DNA from: Rosa chinensis
Lineage: Eukaryota > Streptophyta > Magnoliopsida > Rosales > Rosaceae
DNA length: 64,000 bases
Reading direction: 5' to 3'
Assembly: GCF_002994745.2 (NCBI RefSeq)
Contig: NC_037094.1
Span: forward strand, 11,035,001 to 11,099,000
Made by a program: the position numbers and the translations under genes. Of the stretch, positions 44,348 to 56,400 are shown one piece after another. The notes under the pieces were generated by a model. It did not search any database. It was not told where the DNA came from and was given only the letters and a program-made list of their open reading frames with translations. Each line of letters opens with the position of its first letter. The first letter of the stretch is position 1.

Positions 44348-45676
44348 ATGAGGATGAAGATAGAAGTCGAAGTAATCTCCCAAGATACCATAAAACCTTC
44401 ATCTCCCACCCCTCCCCATCTCCGCCGTCACCAGCTCTCCTTTCTCGACCAGTTGGCTCCCCACACCTACATCTCTTTCCTCTACTTCTACTCCCTCCCC
44501 AACACCCACAACCACACTCAAATCTCCACCCACCTCAAGACGTCTCTCTCCAAAACCCTGACCCAGTACTACCCACTAGCCGGCCGAGTCAAGTTCAACC
44601 TCTTTGTGGATTGCAACGACCATGGAATCCCCTTCTACCAAGCTCGAGTCAAATCCCACTCCCTCTCTGATGCCATCACCAATCCCTCCCTCTCCGAATT
44701 GACCAACTTGTTGCCTTTCAAGCCCGACGAGGTCACAGATATAGCTCTCGGAGTTCAACTCAATCTGTTTCCGTGTGGAGGAATTGCTATTGGGTTGTGC
44801 ATTTCGCATCGAGTTGCAGATGCCTTGTCTTATTTCACGTTTGTTAGGAACTGGGCATCAACTGCTGCTTGTGGAAATGCCTTTGTGGATGTGGAATTCT
44901 CGGCAGCTTCTATTTTCCCTCCAAAGAATATGGATGGGTATAACGGCGTTCCTATTCCGAAAAAGAATGACATTGTGAGCAAGAGGTTTGTGTTTGATGG
45001 GTCGAAGATCGAAGCTTTACGAGCAAAGTATGCGGAGAGCATCAGACTGAAGACCAAGAAACCGCCGTCTCGCGTTGAGGCATTGTCTGCATTCTTGTGG
45101 AACAGGTTTTTGGCCGCGGCTAGAAAAGAAGAAGAATCAAGAAGTTTGAGAAGGCTGTACACGGTTGTGTATGTTATGGATCTTCGTTCGAGGTTCAACC
45201 CACCTCTGCCGCAGAATAGATTTGGGAACTATTACCGGGCAGCCACTGCAACTCCAATATTGGTTGATGGGGAGGAGATTGGCGGTCTTGTGAGGCAGGT
45301 GATTGAGGAAATAGAGAACATTGACAATAAGTATATGAGGAAATTTCAAGAGGGCTATAAGGAACATTTTGATTTCCTGAGGAGAAGGATGGAAAGGGCT
45401 GCAAAAGGAGAGCTGGTTACACTAACGTTTTCGAGTGTTCGCAGGTTTCCAATTTATGAGGCTGATTTTGGTTTGGGGAAGCCCGCATGGGTGAACATGG
45501 CTTCCATGAGAATCAGCAACCAGATAATTTTCATGGACACCAAAATGGGTGATGGAATAGAGTCATATTTTAACTTCAAAGAGGAAGACATAGCCAAGTT
45601 CGAGCTTGATTCAGAGTTCCTCGAGTTGATTTCTCCAATTGGTAATGTCAAGCCAAATCCATTTGCACGCCTTTAA
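44348..45676 (+). CDS. BAHD acyltransferase (vinorine synthase / alcohol acyltransferase type)
   Basis: The intronless gene encodes 442 residues, the normal length for the family. Start ATG 44348 begins the conserved N-terminus (IEVEVISQDTIKPSSPTP). The catalytic motif HRVAD has His154 and Asp158. The structural motif near the end reads DFGLG (373-377) rather than the usual DFGWG. The YYPLAGRV and LGVQLNLF phrases are typical of the clade with vinorine synthase and strawberry alcohol acyltransferase. These cytosolic enzymes move an acyl group from acyl-CoA to an alcohol or amine. The substrate cannot be told. It looks functional. Its copy in the second duplication unit has been lost except for 47 codons. 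Confidence 0.93.
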   Translation: MRMKIEVEVISQDTIKPSSPTPPHLRRHQLSFLDQLAPHTYISFLYFYSLPNTHNHTQISTHLKTSLSKTLTQYYPLAGRVKFNLFVDCNDHGIPFYQARVKSHSLSDAITNPSLSELTNLLPFKPDEVTDIALGVQLNLFPCGGIAIGLCISHRVADALSYFTFVRNWASTAACGNAFVDVEFSAASIFPPKNMDGYNGVPIPKKNDIVSKRFVFDGSKIEALRAKYAESIRLKTKKPPSRVEALSAFLWNRFLAAARKEEESRSLRRLYTVVYVMDLRSRFNPPLPQNRFGNYYRAATATPILVDGEEIGGLVRQVIEEIENIDNKYMRKFQEGYKEHFDFLRRRMERAAKGELVTLTFSSVRRFPIYEADFGLGKPAWVNMASMRISNQIIFMDTKMGDGIESYFNFKEEDIAKFELDSEFLELISPIGNVKPNPFARL

Positions 45677-46121
45677 ATCTGAGTTGATCGAATCATCAAT
45701 GATATTTCTGGTGTAGCAATTTGATCAAATTTGCATTACACTTGCCATTTCCTTCAGATGTATAAAATGTTACAATATCTGTGGCTTAATAAGATGAGAT
45801 GCTATGGATCATTGAAATAGCCCCGAATACGAATACAATTCAATCCCATACATTTTGAAGTTCAGACTTATACTACAAGAGTACAAGACCCCAAATTGTT
45901 GTTTGGGGTTAAAAAAATATGGATGACGGAAGCCTTCACAATTTGAAGATCAAATTTGTACTACAAAGAGACATGATCGATTTACATGCCTAACAAGGAA
46001 TCGTAAGTGACCAATCAGTAGAAACAAACTACTAGTTCAATATATACTTATGGATGCAAATCCAACTATCTTCTGAACTTTGTTTATTGGTATTGAATAA
46101 TTTATGGTGGGAAGTCTGTGA
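45677..46121. other. 3' flank between BAHD and ferric reductase copy A
   Basis: This stretch is nearly identical to 61752-62190 in copy B. The two genes converge here. No gene was seen. Confidence 0.5.
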
Positions 46122-47384
46122 CTAGAGTGCAAAATTGAGAGAGTGAAAACTGAAATTGGCATTCTGCTTGTTATTAGCACCCACTTTTAAACCTCCACAC
46201 TTGTGCTGGCATATTGATGCCACTGATTCTTTTATAGCTTCAGGTCCACAGACCAGGACACCAACATCAGATCCACCAGTCTCATTTGGAAATTTTGCAA
46301 AGATATCTGCTCAAATTTACCACATCTTAGAACATATCCTGGGCAACAAATTTGAGATAAAATGGAAAAAACGAATATAATAAGCACCTTCAAAATTAGG
46401 CCTTCCTCCAAAATGGATTTCATGTTCCTCAAGAGCATCCCTTGCTTCTGTTGGACTTATTTCCAATGCTTTGCCTTTTTTTTTGGAAAACTGGTGGGCT
46501 CTGTTGCTTTAGTCTTCTCCGTTTTATAATAAATGCTACAAAGATGATGCACATTAACACTGTGATGAAAGAACATATGATAAGCAGATCTGCAACCGAA
46601 GATGGAGTCTTTTCTTTGGTAGCATTTTTCTGGGAGGGAATGAAAATGTGGTTGAAAATGATGAGGAAGATGAGAAACAGGATAAAGGAAATTCCAACTA
46701 TGGCAGCCATCCAAAGTGGACTTTCAAGTCCAGTTACAGGATAAATTGAAGATTTGATGCCAAAGTTTATTGTTTGCACTCGAGAAGACTCATTTAGTAG
46801 TACTTCTCTTACTGTGACACCAGACTGCTCTTCTTGAGTCACATCTACCTTCACTTTCAGATGGCACTTTTCAGCTGGCTGGTTGAAAATTAGAGGTGAA
46901 ATTGAGTTCAGCAGACATATATCTTGGGCCTTCTTGACAGCAAATATAAGTTGCATCCTAGGTAGGAATTTGTATCGGCCGCTGTTTTGGGCTGCAACAA
47001 GTTCCTGTAAGATGCTCAGAAACGGGGTTATACCAATTCCTCCAGCAACAAGAAGTAGGCTGTCATACCTGCACAAGATTTTAAATTTATAACTGTGAAC
47101 TATAGCCTATATATTATGCCTATCCATAGTGTGTCATGAAAAGAGTGAAATATATTGGTGCACCTTAGGAATTCCATTGTGGCAGGTCCGTAAGGACCTT
47201 CTACTGCAACAGGTATGCATTTCATATGATCAGCATCTGACTTCTGCTCAGTTTGTATCAAATTCGAGAGAAAACTTGTCCAGGATCCTTCGGATTTAAT
47301 CGGGATAGACATTGAGTTGGCATCAACACTAGAACTGGAAATAATGCTGAATGAGTGCCACTGATATTTAGATATACTTGGTAC
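46122..47384 (-). pseudogene. Ferric reductase oxidase copy A, truncated and frameshifted
   Basis: The parts correspond to copy B exons: 46122-46306 (last), 46388-47068 and 47164-47384 (first piece cut short). Two things break it. Homology ends at 47384 within exon 3, so all membrane and heme-binding exons are missing. In the middle exon a T run (46476-46484) is T9GG where copy B has T7GGG, a net one-base gain that shifts the frame and ends it at 46429. The NADPH-binding part (VAGGIGITPFLSILQE) is still readable. There is no evidence that a product is made. Confidence 0.92.
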
Positions 47385-47864
47385 AAGTATAAAGGCCAAT
47401 CTTATCAAATTCCATCTTCAAAATTTCAATCATGTGCATAAATCTATTCATTAATTATGGTGATATCTTTGTATGAATTATGGTGATATCTTTGGTTTAA
47501 GGTTCTCAGTACAAGACTTCAATCTTCCACCATTCTTGCTCCTTTCTCACAATACTTTTACTATTCATTGACCAAAAATAACAAGTTCTCCAGAGTGCTT
47601 CAAATTCATGGTTCTGTTTCTTTAAATTCAAGGTTCCACCCTTCATTAATAATTCGTTGTGTAAGAGGGAGCAATTCCAAACTTGACTGAACACATGACT
47701 GAACAATCCAAGGTAGACGTAAGCATAAATCAAAAACATTCCCAGATGCACAATTGCATGATAGCAAATGAGGAATCTGTTGCTGGGATGCATGTCGCGA
47801 CTACGAAGTAATAATTAACAGGAACATATCTTTACTCTCCAGAAAATTTCAAGCACCCAGATAA
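47385..47864. other. Junction between duplication copy A and the F-box gene
   Basis: Homology to copy B ends at 47384. Positions about 47700-47790 match the flank of the inverted F-box pseudogene (31180-31270), so this part belongs to the F-box gene's 3' flank. The sequence at 47440-47490 repeats ATTATGGTGATATCTTTG twice. Confidence 0.6.
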
Positions 47865-50220
47865 CTACAAGCATACAAATTCAACAGTTGGAGGGATTAT
47901 TTCTTTAAGCTGTAGCATAGCATGGTCTCTTGCCTCTCCTTCCTCCTTGACCTCTATAAAACTCCTGTATGCCCCAGTGCGATGATGGAGCCAGCGGCAA
48001 GCAGGATCAATGACAACTTTCTCCAATGCAGCAGCATTCTCGATCAAGAACATGAGATGTTGAGTAGCCTTTTTGGAAACACGATACCCTACAATTTCCA
48101 CTACCCTGAGATGGTCATGTGGACACTGCACATCATTATACAACTCTCCTTTGATTGGGTAGAATTGCAGCTGCACCAAGAGACCAATTTCTTAGAGTTC
48201 ACGCAACAAGGGACAATTTCACACAGCAAAAGAAAAACAAATAAAAGTAACCACAAGCCTTCATGTCTTGCCCCCATTACCAAAGAGAAGTTACCTCATA
48301 TCATACAAAACAACGGCTAAACTAGGATAAAACACCCGTGTGGTTTTTGAATCCTTTTAACCTCAAAAGTCGCAAGTCTTCTTCTTCTTTTTGTTTTTTT
48401 TTTTTTTACCATGCAAGTAAACATCAGAAGTCTTGAACCCAACAAAACTGCAAACCAGATCAGATTGAGGGAGGGGGATAAAAAAAGGAGACAACCATCT
48501 AAGACACAGTTTCAAGTCTTTCTACCATTACAAGACAGGAGTTATAGTTATATAGTTGTCCAATAGAGATCGATCGTGACAAAACAAAATGTATATCGAT
48601 CAAGCATGCGAATGTGAATGTAGTGCGTGCGTAGTAGGTGAACAATGTAGCCGAAAGTGAGAGCACAAAAACCATGTCGCAACATGTGATGTCATTAGTC
48701 TACCAAGTTGGAGGAACACGTACCTGGAGCACAAGTTTCTTCAAGTGTGGAGACGCCCGGAGGAAAGCAGCTAATCGACGAAGGCTCCATAGATCATCAG
48801 CTAGAATAACCAAGTCCAAATGCTGGAGGTTTGGCAACTTGGGAACCGCACAAGCAAACGCACTGAGATACAACTGAATGCCAAAAAAAAAAAAAAAGGA
48901 GTCAAAACAAGAGTGAAAACATAAACTAACCAGGACAATTGGAAGAAAAAGGGCAGCAGAAAAAAGAGGAATCCAAATGCAACTGAGAGGAATAGCATAG
49001 ACTAACCGGTGCGTTGAACTGAACATCAAGCATGAGTGTGTGTAGCTGAAAGAGATGGGAGGAAAGCTGATCGAAGGCAAGAGCGGCAAAGTCAGAGGTT
49101 TTGGAGTCGGCTTGATGAAGGCAGACCTCAACAAGAGAAGGCACATTGTCAAGTTGCAAGTGCATAGACATGCCTTTGTAAATGAAGGAACAAAGGTGGG
49201 AGTTGCAGATGGTAATGCTTGTGACCCGAAGACAGTTCTTGACCACTAGATACCTTAAAGAAGGTGCAGAGGGAGCTGCGACTGTTAAGGTGAGCAAATG
49301 AATTGCACCAGTGATGGACAGCCCTTCAAGGGCACGACAGTTGGACAGAAAATACTCGACAACTTGTCCATCCACATCTACGTTTTCCAGGTGAAGAACT
49401 TTGAGGCACTTAAATCCTCCTCCAGTTGGGAGATCAAGGTGAGGCCTGCAAAAAGAAGAAGCACTAGTGATGCAATCCTCACATGCTTCCCAACGGGGTG
49501 GATATGTATTATGGCAGCCTGGACCAGAAAGGTGAGAGATTCCCAATAGTTGATGAGGAAATATGTAGGAATCTTGGAATTTATGACCTTGGGTAAGCAG
49601 AAACTCCAGCTCGAGCTCTTCGACCTCTCTTTCCATTGCAAATTGGATCCATCTATCAATGGAGCTGGTAAAACGACAATCCAGGTCAAAGCAGACACTA
49701 AACTGTTTGATTTTTCCACCGTCATGCTTCTCCAGCACATTATTAACCCAATCCACGTAGTTGTGGCTCTCCCTGTGTCTTGATTTCAGAGGCTTGTTAC
49801 AGAAGTAGAGCAAAGCTTCATTCCATTTGAAATTGAGCATGCTAATTCTAGAGAAATACATATAAAAGGCACGGGCCCATTGGGGAGAAACAAGCCTAGC
49901 TGCTGCTGCATCCTTGATCGTTAACCGAGACAGTATAAAAGCAAGCTCATTGACATCCAACTTATTGATTCCTTCCTTCTAAAACGAACGAATTGGCCCC
50001 AGAAGAAGCAACCAAAAAAAAAAAAAACCATTAGTTCATATGAATACGATTCTCGAAACTAAAACAATAATATTAGAACAATAGCAACAGAATTGGTCTG
50101 CGGAATAACGAAAGATAGAAATTGGCGTGAAAAGCAGTCTAGTCTTAGTCTTACCCCGCATCGAGAAAAGTCTGAAGATCGAAAATAGTATGAATCTCGG
50201 AGCGGTCGTTGCGCTTCCAT
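47865..50220 (-). CDS. F-box/LRR/FBD protein (four exons)
   Basis: The model in gene order is 50155-50220, 49007-49978, 48724-48873 and 47865-48170, giving 497 residues. All junctions follow GT-AG (GTAAGA, GTTAGT, GTACGT donors) and keep one frame. Exon 1 starts with ATG 50220 and the short MEAQRPLRDS. The F-box (DVNELAFILSRLTIKDAAAA then RLVSPQW) spans about residues 28-70, leucine-rich repeats fill about 100-390, and the C-terminal FBD part (CPHDHLRVVEIVGYR, then LIENAAALEKVVIDP) follows. Such proteins are thought to pick substrates for SCF ubiquitin ligases. The F-box family is large and fast-evolving in plants, and the target is unknown. A broken inverted copy is at 29483-31335. Confidence 0.88.
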
Positions 50221-50524
50221 CTCTTGCAGCTCTTTAGGTTTCTTCTCTCTCAGTCTCTGCATCACCTTCGGCTCTTCCAACTTTCGTATTTAATAACCTC
50301 TTGCTCGGGCCGTCACAGCCCAACTGTCTATTTTTTTTTTTTTTGAAGATATTAATTTCTGTTTAAGGATATCTCTATTTATGTTTGGCTCAAACTTAGG
50401 TTACTTGACCTAGTGGTAATATGGTTTAATTAGAAGAATCTAGATATTATATTTCCTTGTATGATTCTAACTCTATATAAAGAGGCCCCTAACGAATTTC
50501 TGATTCCATAAAACAATTTCCGAT
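50221..50524. other. F-box promoter and possible LTR fragment
   Basis: The part next to 50220 is the F-box gene's upstream region. CTCTATATAAAGAGGC near 50472 on the plus strand is a strong TATA-like motif just before the start of duplication copy B. It may belong to an old LTR fragment rather than to a gene. Confidence 0.35.
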
Positions 50525-51158
50525 TTTTTCCTCTCTTTTTCTTTTCTTCTTTCCAGGTTCCACCCCACAATTTTTTGTAAATCAATAATCAGAGATTGTT
50601 ATTTTCGTGCTCTATGAGTACATTAATTTAATCGTCTATTTGCCTACGACAATTCCTCTGGTCGATAATACCGTTTCTTTACATATTCTTCACCAATGTA
50701 CTATATATGTAATCAACTATTTGCAAATATATGCTTAACCTCGTATTCCCTTAAAAATCTAATCATTCTCCCACAAACTTAAATTCCAAAAATCTAATCA
50801 TTCTAACTCTAACCTCCCCAGTCAAAAAAAATTACTAGTCACTACTCATTAGATTAGTAGGTCGATCGATGTTCTTGTTACTCTAAAAAACGAGTCTTTA
50901 GTCTTATGCTTGCAGTCATACGATGGCCTCTAGTTTTATGGTTGCAGTTATATAATAGTTTAATATCAAAGGTTTCACCAATTATCAAACAATACCATCA
51001 AATAAACATACAAATTTTTTTTTTTTAAACACAAAAACTGCTATGCATTAAAAAATGAGACATGAAGTGTGTACTATAAAATGGTATGTGAATTTCACTT
51101 CCATTTCACATCTCTCTATTTTTCTAATTAAGACAAAATGAAAAGAATTACATAATAT

Positions 51159-51178
51159 GTGTGTGTGTGTGTGTGTGT
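51159..51178. repeat. (GT)n microsatellite
   Basis: About ten GT units lie immediately before the fold-back elements. Confidence 0.9.
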
Positions 51179-51180
51179 AT

Positions 51181-51575
51181 ACAGATCCTATCCAGCGGAG
51201 TTCCGCTTTGAAATTACGGAGTGAACTTCGAGTTTTTGGTCGCTTTTAGGTCGCATATCCACATCTCGACCGTTCAGTTTTTAGATACTAGTGTATAGAT
51301 CGTCCTTGCAAATTTTCAGCCAAATTGATGATCGTTAAGACATTGATTTCTGCCTTGAAGCTAGTATAGTTCAGGTTGACAGATTCAGTCCGTCGATTGG
51401 TTTAAGCGAGTTAGATACCTTAACGATCATCAATTTGGCTGAAAATTTGCATAGATGATCTATACACTAGTACCTAAAAACTGAACGGTCGAGGTGTAGA
51501 TGTGCGACCTAAAAGCGACACAAAACTCGAAGTTCACTCCGTAATTTCAAAGCGGAACTCCGCTCTGGATAAGAT
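51181..51575. mobile_element. Fold-back MITE 1 with roughly 165-bp arms
   Basis: The left end (ACAGATCCTATCCAGCGGAG) and the reverse complement of the right end (ATCTTATCCAGAGCGGAG) match for about 165 bp with few differences, leaving a centre of about 60 bp. It has no open frame. Copy A has no such element at the matching site (about 38790-38815), so it inserted after the duplication, apparently into the TA/CA microsatellite. An RNA from it would form a long near-perfect hairpin. Confidence 0.85.
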
Positions 51576-51585
51576 ATATATATAT

Positions 51586-51912
51586 ACAGATCTTATCTCG
51601 ACCGTTCAGTTTTTAGCTACTAATGTATACATCATCTCTGTAAAATTTCAGCCAAATTGATGGTCGTTAAGACATTGATAACTGCCTTAAAGCTAGTACG
51701 GTTCAGGGTAGACAGATTCAGTTCGTCCATTGGTTTAAGTGAGTTAGATACCTTAAAGATCATCAAATCGGCTGAAAATTTGCAAAGATGATCTATACAT
51801 TAGTACCTAAAAACTAAACGGTCGAGATGTGGATATGAGACCGAAAAGTGACCTTAAACTCCAACATCGCACTTTAATTTCAGAGTGAGGCCTCACTCTG
51901 GATAGGATCTGT
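51586..51912. mobile_element. Fold-back MITE 2, diverged and missing its left outer arm
   Basis: A second member of the same family begins ACAGATCTTATC and then jumps to the inner arm (CTCGACCGTTCAG), so the outer 50 bp or so of the left arm are deleted. The right end is complete (CTCTGGATAGGATCTGT). It lies 10 bp from MITE 1 across a TA run. The 51181 and 51912 ends also pair with each other (ACAGATCCTATCCAG), so the pair may have moved as one composite. Confidence 0.75.
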
Positions 51913-52429
51913 ATATGTATATATTGTATTTCTTTCTAGTGTGCAAAGTGCGAGCATGAGGCTAGTTTCTTTAAACTCAACTAGGTTTTCTGTGCCCAAA
52001 AAAAGAATTCAGCTAGATTTTTACAATATCAAGAAACAAATATTCAAACAAGATCTTCCAGGCTATATATATATACTCATAGCGAAAATTTGTGTAAGTG
52101 ATATATTCATAGCGATCTAAAAACTGAACAGTGGAGATACTGATATGTAACCGAAAAGTTGGTCTAAAAGATGGTTAACTTCTTAATACAAAGTTAACCG
52201 GTTAATTCTAGAGTAGATCTAGAGTGCTCCTCTTAGTTATAAGTTATAACTTATAAGATAGCCAGATTGGTATATATTTTATTTATTTATTTTAATGCAT
52301 TTAACTCATAATTAAAGATAAAATTTCTTCGACAATAAAATTTTCTTGTCGTGTCCTAAATGAGTGTGTCATTATTTATAGTTTCTCCAAATACAATTGA
52401 CGTATATTGATTTTTTTTCAAGTCGCAGT

Positions 52430-53172
52430 CGTCTCCCCCTCTCTCTAAAAAAACTAGGGTTAGGGTTTTTGACGCTTGCAAAGATCCTCTCCAATGGTAA
52501 TGGCCTCTATTGATGCAATGGCTGCATGGCTTGCTTCCCTGCTTGCTATCGCTGATGGGAAGAAACATGTTGACATGCGTCCTTCCAAGGGATTATGACA
52601 ACAAGAGGCTTTCATGATTGGAAAGCTTCTCACTGCAAGAGACTATACACGTAGGTCTTTCATGGGCATGTTTCGCTCTGCATGGAGAATCAATGGAACA
52701 TTGAGGATTTAGGAGGCTGGAGAAGATGACCGGGTACTGTTTTATTTCTCAGATCCAATTGATAGGGCTAAGGTTTGGAAGGAAGGCCCCTGGGGTTTTA
52801 ATCGAGCCCCAATGCGCTAGCGGATTATGATGGAGTCGGTCAAATCTGGGAAGTGCAATTGAAATCATTCTCATATTGGATGACACTGCTGGGTGTGCCT
52901 TCGGCCTTTCGTTCTGAGCATATCATGAGGCTTATTAGGATCACATTGGTTGAGTGCAAAGAGTATGACATGACTTCTTTTTGAACTAGGGTTTTGAACA
53001 TTAGAGTGGAAATAAAATATGTAAAACCGCTGCTATTTAGGAGGTGGTTTTGGGTGGAGGATGAGATTCAATTCATGGTAAAATTTAAGTATGACAAGTT
53101 GTTTGGGAGGTGTGGACGGTGGAGCTTTGTCACTCATGTTGGTTTGCCATGCTTGGGCCCAGAGTTGGAGGA
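52430..53172 (+). pseudogene. LINE ORF1-like relic, copy B, first part
   Basis: This is the counterpart of 42345-43085. It encodes the broken DUF4283-like part and the degraded knuckle (FGRCGRWSFVTHVGLPC). It is interrupted at 53172 by the copia element and resumes at 60839. Confidence 0.85.
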
Positions 53173-53413
53173 TATTAGAAGATGTTGAATTATAGGGCCT
53201 ACGGGCTGTCTTTTGCCTTTCTCTTATAGGGCCTATGGGTTATCTTTTGCCTTTCTCTTCCTAGTTTTAGGAGTTCCATGTTTTAAGGAGCACTTTAGGG
53301 GTCCTTGTTTTAAGGGGCACTTTATGCTACATGCTCCTTGTCTTCCACTATATGTAGTCTGTTTCTCATCCATGTTGAATAATCAATACAGAAATTACCA
53401 TAATTTAATTTCA
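53173..53413 (+). repeat. 5' LTR of the copy-B copia element
   Basis: The LTR is 241 bp. It is 34 bp longer than the 3' LTR because a 34-bp unit (TATAGGGCCTA...TTTCTCT) is tandemly duplicated at about 53190-53258. Otherwise the LTRs differ at only a few positions. Confidence 0.9.
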
Positions 53414-53416
53414 ATA

Positions 53417-53428
53417 TGGTATCAGAGC
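53417..53428 (+). promoter_or_regulatory. Primer-binding site, tRNA-iMet type
   Basis: TGGTATCAGAGC lies 3 bp inside the 5' LTR and is the standard complement of the plant initiator tRNA-Met 3' end. It contrasts with the site of the complete element at 19220-19233. Confidence 0.92.
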
Positions 53429-56400
53429 AGAAATCCTCATAGGACCTGCATCTATTTTGTTCTTTCAAGGTTCTCGTGTTTCTCTATCCTTCTCATTAAA
53501 ATGACAGAAGGAGAAGGTTCTCTCTCTGTAAAGACAGAAAGCCCAGATGGGAACCCAAATCAGCGTCTATGCTTAGTGCTTCTAAATGAGTTCAACTATC
53601 TTGCTTGGTCAAGAGCCATCACTCTAGCCCTTGGTGGAAGATCAAAGCTCAGCTTCATCAATGACAAAAACAACATCCCAGATGCCTCATCATCTGAATA
53701 TGAAAGTTGGTTATCCAAAGACCAACTTGTTATGTCATGGCTTATTAATTCAATGGAGCCAAAGCTTGCTTAAATCTTCAGCTATTCGGAGTCATCTCGA
53801 CATCTCTAGGATGCTGTCAAAGGCATGTATGTCAACCTAGACAATGCAGCAAGAGTGTTCCAACTCAAAAAGGAAGGATCTTGTAGGGATTCAACAAGGT
53901 AATCTCTCATTTGTTCAACATCTTGGCAACTTAAAAGCCAAGTGGAATGAACTTGATATGTATAGACCTCACACCACTGATACCACCATATTGTTGAAAA
54001 GAGCTGAAGAAGATAAAGTGTTTCAACTGCTTGCAAGTCTAGGATCTGAATATGAAGATCTACAAAGTCATATTTTGATGAGCCCTGAGTTTCCTTCGTT
54101 CACAACAGTATGCAACTCCATTCAACGTGAAGAAATGTGCAAAAAGGTGATGAATATGGACAACAGAGCTGGAGGATCAGAAGCTAGAGCATTTGCTGCA
54201 AACAAAAGTGTCACAAGCGACAGAACGTATAAGGGCAAGAGGCCATATCTGAAGTGCACTCATTGTGAACACATTGGAGGAACTGATATAGGCCATACAA
54301 GAGAGAGATGTTGGATATTACATTCAGAACTGAAACCTAAGTTCAATAAGGACCAGAAGAATCAAAGAGGCACCATTCAGAGAAGCTCTTACATCTCTAA
54401 TCCAAATGCAAACTTCAGCAACACTTCTGAAGATATGATGAAGTTCACGTCCAATCCAATAACTATCATAAATGAGTTTGCTACATATCTTCAAAAGAAG
54501 TAAGGCAATTTAGAGAGCAATGAAAATGGAAGCACAACTGCTATGCTTGGAAAGTTTGCAGGTTTTCTAGCAAAATCAAATATGGCTTCTTCAGAGGATA
54601 TCCCAGGTATTATTTGCGCCATTTTTACTGCTTTAGATGTCAGTAAGAATCATGATTTTTGGATAGTGGATTCAGGTGCCTCAGATCACATGACAAAAAA
54701 TTCTTTCATATTACATGATTTTGAAACTGTGTCAAAACCTTCACATGTCTCAATTGCTAATGGAAACGATGTTCCCATCTTAGGAAAAGGAAAATTAAAG
54801 CTTTTTTCAGATAGCGTTGAGTCATTTGCGCTATTTGTACCCTCTTTTCCATTCCAACTCCTGTCAATAGGAAGGTTAATGAACTCGTTGGATTGTCTAG
54901 CTATTTTCTCTCCTTCTAATGTTGAATTTCAGGATCGAGTGTCCAAGAAGAAGATTGGTGAAGGGTTCTTTCTAAATGGCTTGTACTACATATCAACTTC
55001 ATCAAGTTTTTCAAAGTGTTTTTTGACAGAGTCCAAATCTGTAACACAACAACAATTGTGGCATAAACGCCTAGCTCATCCTTCCTTTCATGTTTTGTCA
55101 ATATTGTTCCCTAGTTTTTGTAAAGTCTCCCATGAATGTGAGACATGTCATATGTCAAAGTTTACTAGATTGCCTTTTCAAATATCTCAATCTAGAGCAA
55201 CTCAGCCTTTTGAGATTATACATTTTGATGTATGGGGACCAGCATCCCTAGAATCATTTGATGGCTATAGGTTTTATGTCACCTTTATTGATGATTTCAC
55301 TCGAACCACGTTTGTATATCTTTTGAAATTTAAGAGTGAAGTTTTCAAGTGTTTCCAAGATTTTCATAACCTTGTCACAAATCATTTTTCATCTAAAATT
55401 TGCATTCTTAGGTCACACAATGGCACTGAATACACCTCCAAAATCATGACTGATTATCTCAGTGCTCAAGGGATTATTCATCACACCAGTTGTGTAGGAA
55501 CACCACAATAAAATGGTATTGCAGAACACAAAAATAGAGATTTACTTGAGAAGGCTAGGGCCTTAATGCTTCAAACAAATGTTCCAAAAAAATTCTGGTC
55601 TCAAGGAATTCAAATTGCAGCTTACATCATAAACAGATTGCCTAGCAGTGTGTTAAATTTCAAATCTCCATTTGAAGTTCTAAAAGGTCGAAAAGTTGAC
55701 ATAACACACCTTCGAGTATTTGGCTGTACGTGTTTTGTACATGTTCAGTCAAATCACCGAGATAAGTTTGATCCCAGAGCTATCAAATGTGTGTTCCTCG
55801 GGTACTTATCTACCCAAAAGGGCTACAAGTGTTACAATTCACAGACCAGAAAATTGTTTGTTTCAAGGGATGTTCGTTTTGATGAGTCTGACTCTTTCTT
55901 TTAGTTATCTGACAATGAACCTCAGGAGGAGCATATTTGTGACTTATTTCCCACTCCAATTCCTGTTGAAGCTGCAGTAGACACTCTTAGTTCACAACAA
56001 CCAGTTCAACAAATTGTGGACACTGAAGAGGTACAGGCAGACTCTAACACTCAAGATCATCAACCAGAGGTGGTACCAAACACGCCTCAACCTTGAAGAA
56101 ACCTACCAAGGGCGAGACACCTACCAGCAAGACTTCATGAATATGAGACTTACACACCACGTTATCCTCTTGCACAAGTTGCTTACTCCACCAATAACTC
56201 CTCTCCACACAGAGCATTCCTTATCAAGATTTCCAAAGAAGCCGAACCAAGGAACTTTGAAGAAGCAAATCAATCATTAGTTTGGAAGAAATATATGCAT
56301 GATGAACTCAAGGCCCTTGATGACAATAGAACCTGGAGTATAGTTAATGTAAGACCCCGGAAATTCGTTATTAATGTCTTGGAATTTCCTTGAATTAATA

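Larger units (their letters stand above)
38200..47384. repeat. Segmental duplication, copy A
   Basis: This segment is collinear with copy B (50525-63446) in the same orientation. It begins near 38200 (TTTTGTAAATCA...) and stops inside ferric reductase exon 3 at 47384, where TTGGTAC continues differently in the two copies. Shared parts are the A/T-rich left end, the LINE ORF1 relic, the BAHD gene 3' end and flank, and the ferric reductase 3' exons. Copy A has a solo LTR absent from B and keeps the whole BAHD gene. Confidence 0.92.

Noticed and set aside
48700..49152. 150-codon minus-strand frame crossing F-box gene introns
   Set aside because: It reads through introns in a frame other than the gene's. 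The spliced model with GT-AG borders explains the region.
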